Source of the DNA: Candidatus Moranbacteria bacterium CG_4_8_14_3_um_filter_34_16
Lineage (GTDB): Bacteria; Patescibacteriota; Minisyncoccia; Moranbacterales; UBA2206
Reading direction: 5' to 3'
DNA: 8,320 nucleotides
NCBI GenBank assembly: GCA_002782345.1
Contig: PFHO01000058.1
Coordinates: 1 to 8,320 of the forward strand
Positions 7,095-8,320 of the stretch are shown piece by piece (within the stretch, counting starts at the first letter, position 1; the number at the start of each line of letters is the position of its first letter). A program made the translations under genes and the position numbers. Under the pieces are notes generated by a model. It saw only the letters and a program-made list of their open reading frames with translations, had not been told where the DNA came from and did not search any database.

Positions 7095-7100
7095 TATAAT
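7095..7100 (+). promoter_or_regulatory. Candidate -10 box for the downstream membrane protein
   Basis: A perfect TATAAT (7095-7100) lies 38 bp after the ftsH stop and 16 bp before ATG 7117, predicting a leader of only about 10 nt. No good -35 box is found at 16-18 bp (candidates AAGTTT, AGTTTC and GTTTCA are poor), and there is no extended -10 TG. In A/T-rich DNA a lone TATAAT is weak evidence. Confidence 0.35.
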
Positions 7101-7116
7101 AATTTTTTTGTTATCT

Positions 7117-8115
7117 ATGCAAAAAGAAAAAAACAAACAAATTGATTTCAAAAATATTCTTTTGTCTGCTTGGAAAATTGCAAGAAAAAATAAATATCTT
7201 TGGCAGTTTGGATTTGTGTTGACAGTGGCTTCTTTTTTTTCCAATATGATGATTTTAGTTGATGACGGAAGAAGAGAAATGCTTGGTATTTTTAATTTTT
7301 TTTGGCTGGAGAATTTTTTGACAAAAAATTTTTTTAAAAATGAAAATGTTTTGGCGATTTTTTTGGTAACAGCATTGATTTTTTCGTTGGCAAGGATAGT
7401 TTTTCAAGGGGCTTTGATATTTTCTATTGAAAAAGAGATAGAGAAAAAGAAAAATAATTTTAAAATTGGCTTGAAAAAAGGGAAAATATATTTTTGGTCG
7501 CTTTTCTTTTTTTCTTTAATTTCAGAGGGGATTATCTTTTTAGCTTTTTTTGTTTTATTTTTTCCAGTGGCAATTTTAGTTTCTAAGGGAAGCTATGTGG
7601 GAGGAATTTTTTTGGGTTTTTCCGCACTATTGATTTTTATTTCACTGGTTGGTTTGATTTTTTTCTTGAAAAAGTTCGGTTATTTGTATCTTGTTTTAGG
7701 AAAATTAAATATTCGGGAATCTATGGAACTGGCTTATGCTCTTTTTAGAAAAAATTTTTGGCAAAGTCTTTGGATGGGACTAAATATCTTCTTTTTAAGC
7801 CTTATTTCAATATGTGTTTTTTTTATATTTACAGGGTTTTTAACAATTTTTTTTCTGGGATTGAGCTTGTTTTTTGGTTTTATTTTTGGAAAAGTGATAG
7901 AATTTTTTATATTTGGAACAGTTGTTTTTTTGTTTTTACTGGCGGGATTTTTTTCAATATCTTTTTTTCAAGTATTTTTGCAAACAGCTTGGATTCTTTT
8001 TTTCCACGAAGTTGCCAAAACAAAAAAACCGGAAATGCTTGAAGTGGAAATGGCTAAAGATTTTTCCGAAAAAACTTTGCCACTTATAAATTCAGAACAT
8101 ATTGATAATCGTTGA
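7117..8115 (+). CDS. Multi-spanning membrane protein of unknown function
   Basis: 332 residues, not assigned to a characterised family. The N-terminal cytosolic stretch ends in AWKIARKNKYLWQFGF (18-33), an amphipathic 'kNKxLWxFG' entry I associate with uncharacterised CPR membrane proteins that loosely resemble DUF975/DUF4013-type or glycerophosphodiesterase membrane domains; this is recall, not a search. Hydrophobic segments: about 30-48, 78-103, 126-155, 160-185, 215-245 and 247-297 (long enough for two passes), so six or seven helices. A second basic amphipathic stretch, LNIRESMELAYALFRKNFWQSLW (197-219), mirrors the first, suggesting an internal duplication. The C-terminus (298-332) is charged and probably cytosolic. 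No catalytic motif seen. TTG 7108 could extend it by three codons; I prefer ATG 7117. It sits 60 bp after ftsH and may be transcribed from its own -10 box. Stop is TGA. Confidence 0.8.
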   Translation: MQKEKNKQIDFKNILLSAWKIARKNKYLWQFGFVLTVASFFSNMMILVDDGRREMLGIFNFFWLENFLTKNFFKNENVLAIFLVTALIFSLARIVFQGALIFSIEKEIEKKKNNFKIGLKKGKIYFWSLFFFSLISEGIIFLAFFVLFFPVAILVSKGSYVGGIFLGFSALLIFISLVGLIFFLKKFGYLYLVLGKLNIRESMELAYALFRKNFWQSLWMGLNIFFLSLISICVFFIFTGFLTIFFLGLSLFFGFIFGKVIEFFIFGTVVFLFLLAGFFSISFFQVFLQTAWILFFHEVAKTKKPEMLEVEMAKDFSEKTLPLINSEHIDNR

Positions 8116-8160
8116 AAAGCAGAATAAGGACGAAGTAAATTTAAAACTGTTTAATATAAG

Positions 8161-8292
8161 CAAGCTCAAACTTTTTCAATATTGGTAAAATTTTGGAAAT
8201 TTTGTTTCTAACGTGGTTGTAAAGCCACACCACTTCAAAAAAGCCGTCTTGTTTTGTAGTGGTGCGGATTTACAACCAAGCTCGAACTTTTT
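8161..8292 (+). repeat. 16-nt direct repeat flanking the right-end palindrome
   Basis: CAAGCTCAAACTTTTT (8161-8176) recurs as CAAGCTCGAACTTTTT (8277-8292), 15 of 16 identical and 116 bp apart, both continuing into T/C/A-rich sequence. The copies bracket the inverted repeat at 8214-8278 almost exactly; the second copy begins at its last paired bases. The arrangement suggests a small repeated or mobile cassette. No coding sequence is present in 8116-8320. Confidence 0.6.
8214..8278. repeat. Long imperfect inverted repeat (REP/MITE-like hairpin)
   Basis: A 65-nt near-perfect hairpin. From outside in, TGGTTGTAAA pairs with TTTACAACCA, CC with GG, CACCACT with AGTGGTG, and CAAAA with TTTTG, giving 24 base pairs interrupted by three single mismatches, around the 11-nt loop 8241-8251. 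The left arm can also fold alone (GTGGTT-GTAA-AGCCAC, GNRA-type loop). It is much more GC-rich than its surroundings and no T tract follows directly, so a plain terminator is unlikely. It resembles extragenic palindromes such as those associated with REP-type tyrosine transposases; no transposase lies in the window. Confidence 0.75.
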
Positions 8293-8320
8293 TTCAAAAT
8301 TCAGCCTGACCTCCGCCCCG

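Noticed and set aside
7758..8042. 94-codon frame overlapping the membrane protein
   Set aside because: Out-of-frame shadow rich in Phe/Tyr from T-rich membrane codons.
8214..8278. CRISPR repeat
   Set aside because: One palindrome with no regular repeat-spacer series; the flanking direct repeat occurs only twice, at unequal context.

Overview
The window is a low-GC stretch in which every gene lies on the + strand. It fits a Candidate Phyla Radiation (Patescibacteria, Parcubacteria-like) genome. This placement is inferred from the strong A/T bias, compact housekeeping genes, a four-repeat ribosomal protein S1 with a Lys/Glu-rich tail, and a guanylate kinase with an unusual P-loop. It does not rest on a marker-gene match. 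TGA serves as a stop codon (at 1672 and 8113) and no intact gene carries an internal TGA, so the code is the standard bacterial one rather than the UGA=Gly code of Gracilibacteria/Absconditabacteria.

Layout: 1-172 is intergenic with a terminator-like hairpin. 173-1355 is a decayed 12-TM MFS drug:H+ antiporter with one frameshift and one in-frame stop. 1393-1674 is a small protein resembling the N-terminal part of TsaB (tRNA t6A modification) but lacking the glycine-rich motif and the second half. A consensus-like sigma70 promoter (TTGACA-17-TATCAT) overlaps the end of that gene. It is followed by a leader containing an intrinsic-terminator hairpin, then rpsA (four S1 domains), and 18 bp later gmk (guanylate kinase). 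tilS (tRNA-Ile lysidine synthase) follows, then a 269-bp non-coding gap, ftsH (membrane AAA+ zinc protease) and an unrecognised multi-spanning membrane protein. 8116-8320 is non-coding and holds a long imperfect inverted repeat flanked by a 16-nt direct repeat, then turns abruptly GC-rich.

The intact genes are a housekeeping set: translation (rpsA), nucleotide metabolism (gmk), tRNA decoding (tilS) and membrane protein quality control (ftsH). tilS-ftsH linkage is known from Firmicutes, where hpt lies between them; here hpt is absent. None of the genes has a recognisable Shine-Dalgarno sequence at normal spacing, so initiation probably relies on A/U-rich leaders, possibly with S1.

I see no CRISPR array, integrase, transposase, tRNA or rRNA, and no defence or biosynthetic system. 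The points most worth checking are the Glu in place of the Walker A Lys in Gmk, the TsaB-like fragment, the promoter/terminator arrangement ahead of rpsA, and the palindromic element at the right end.
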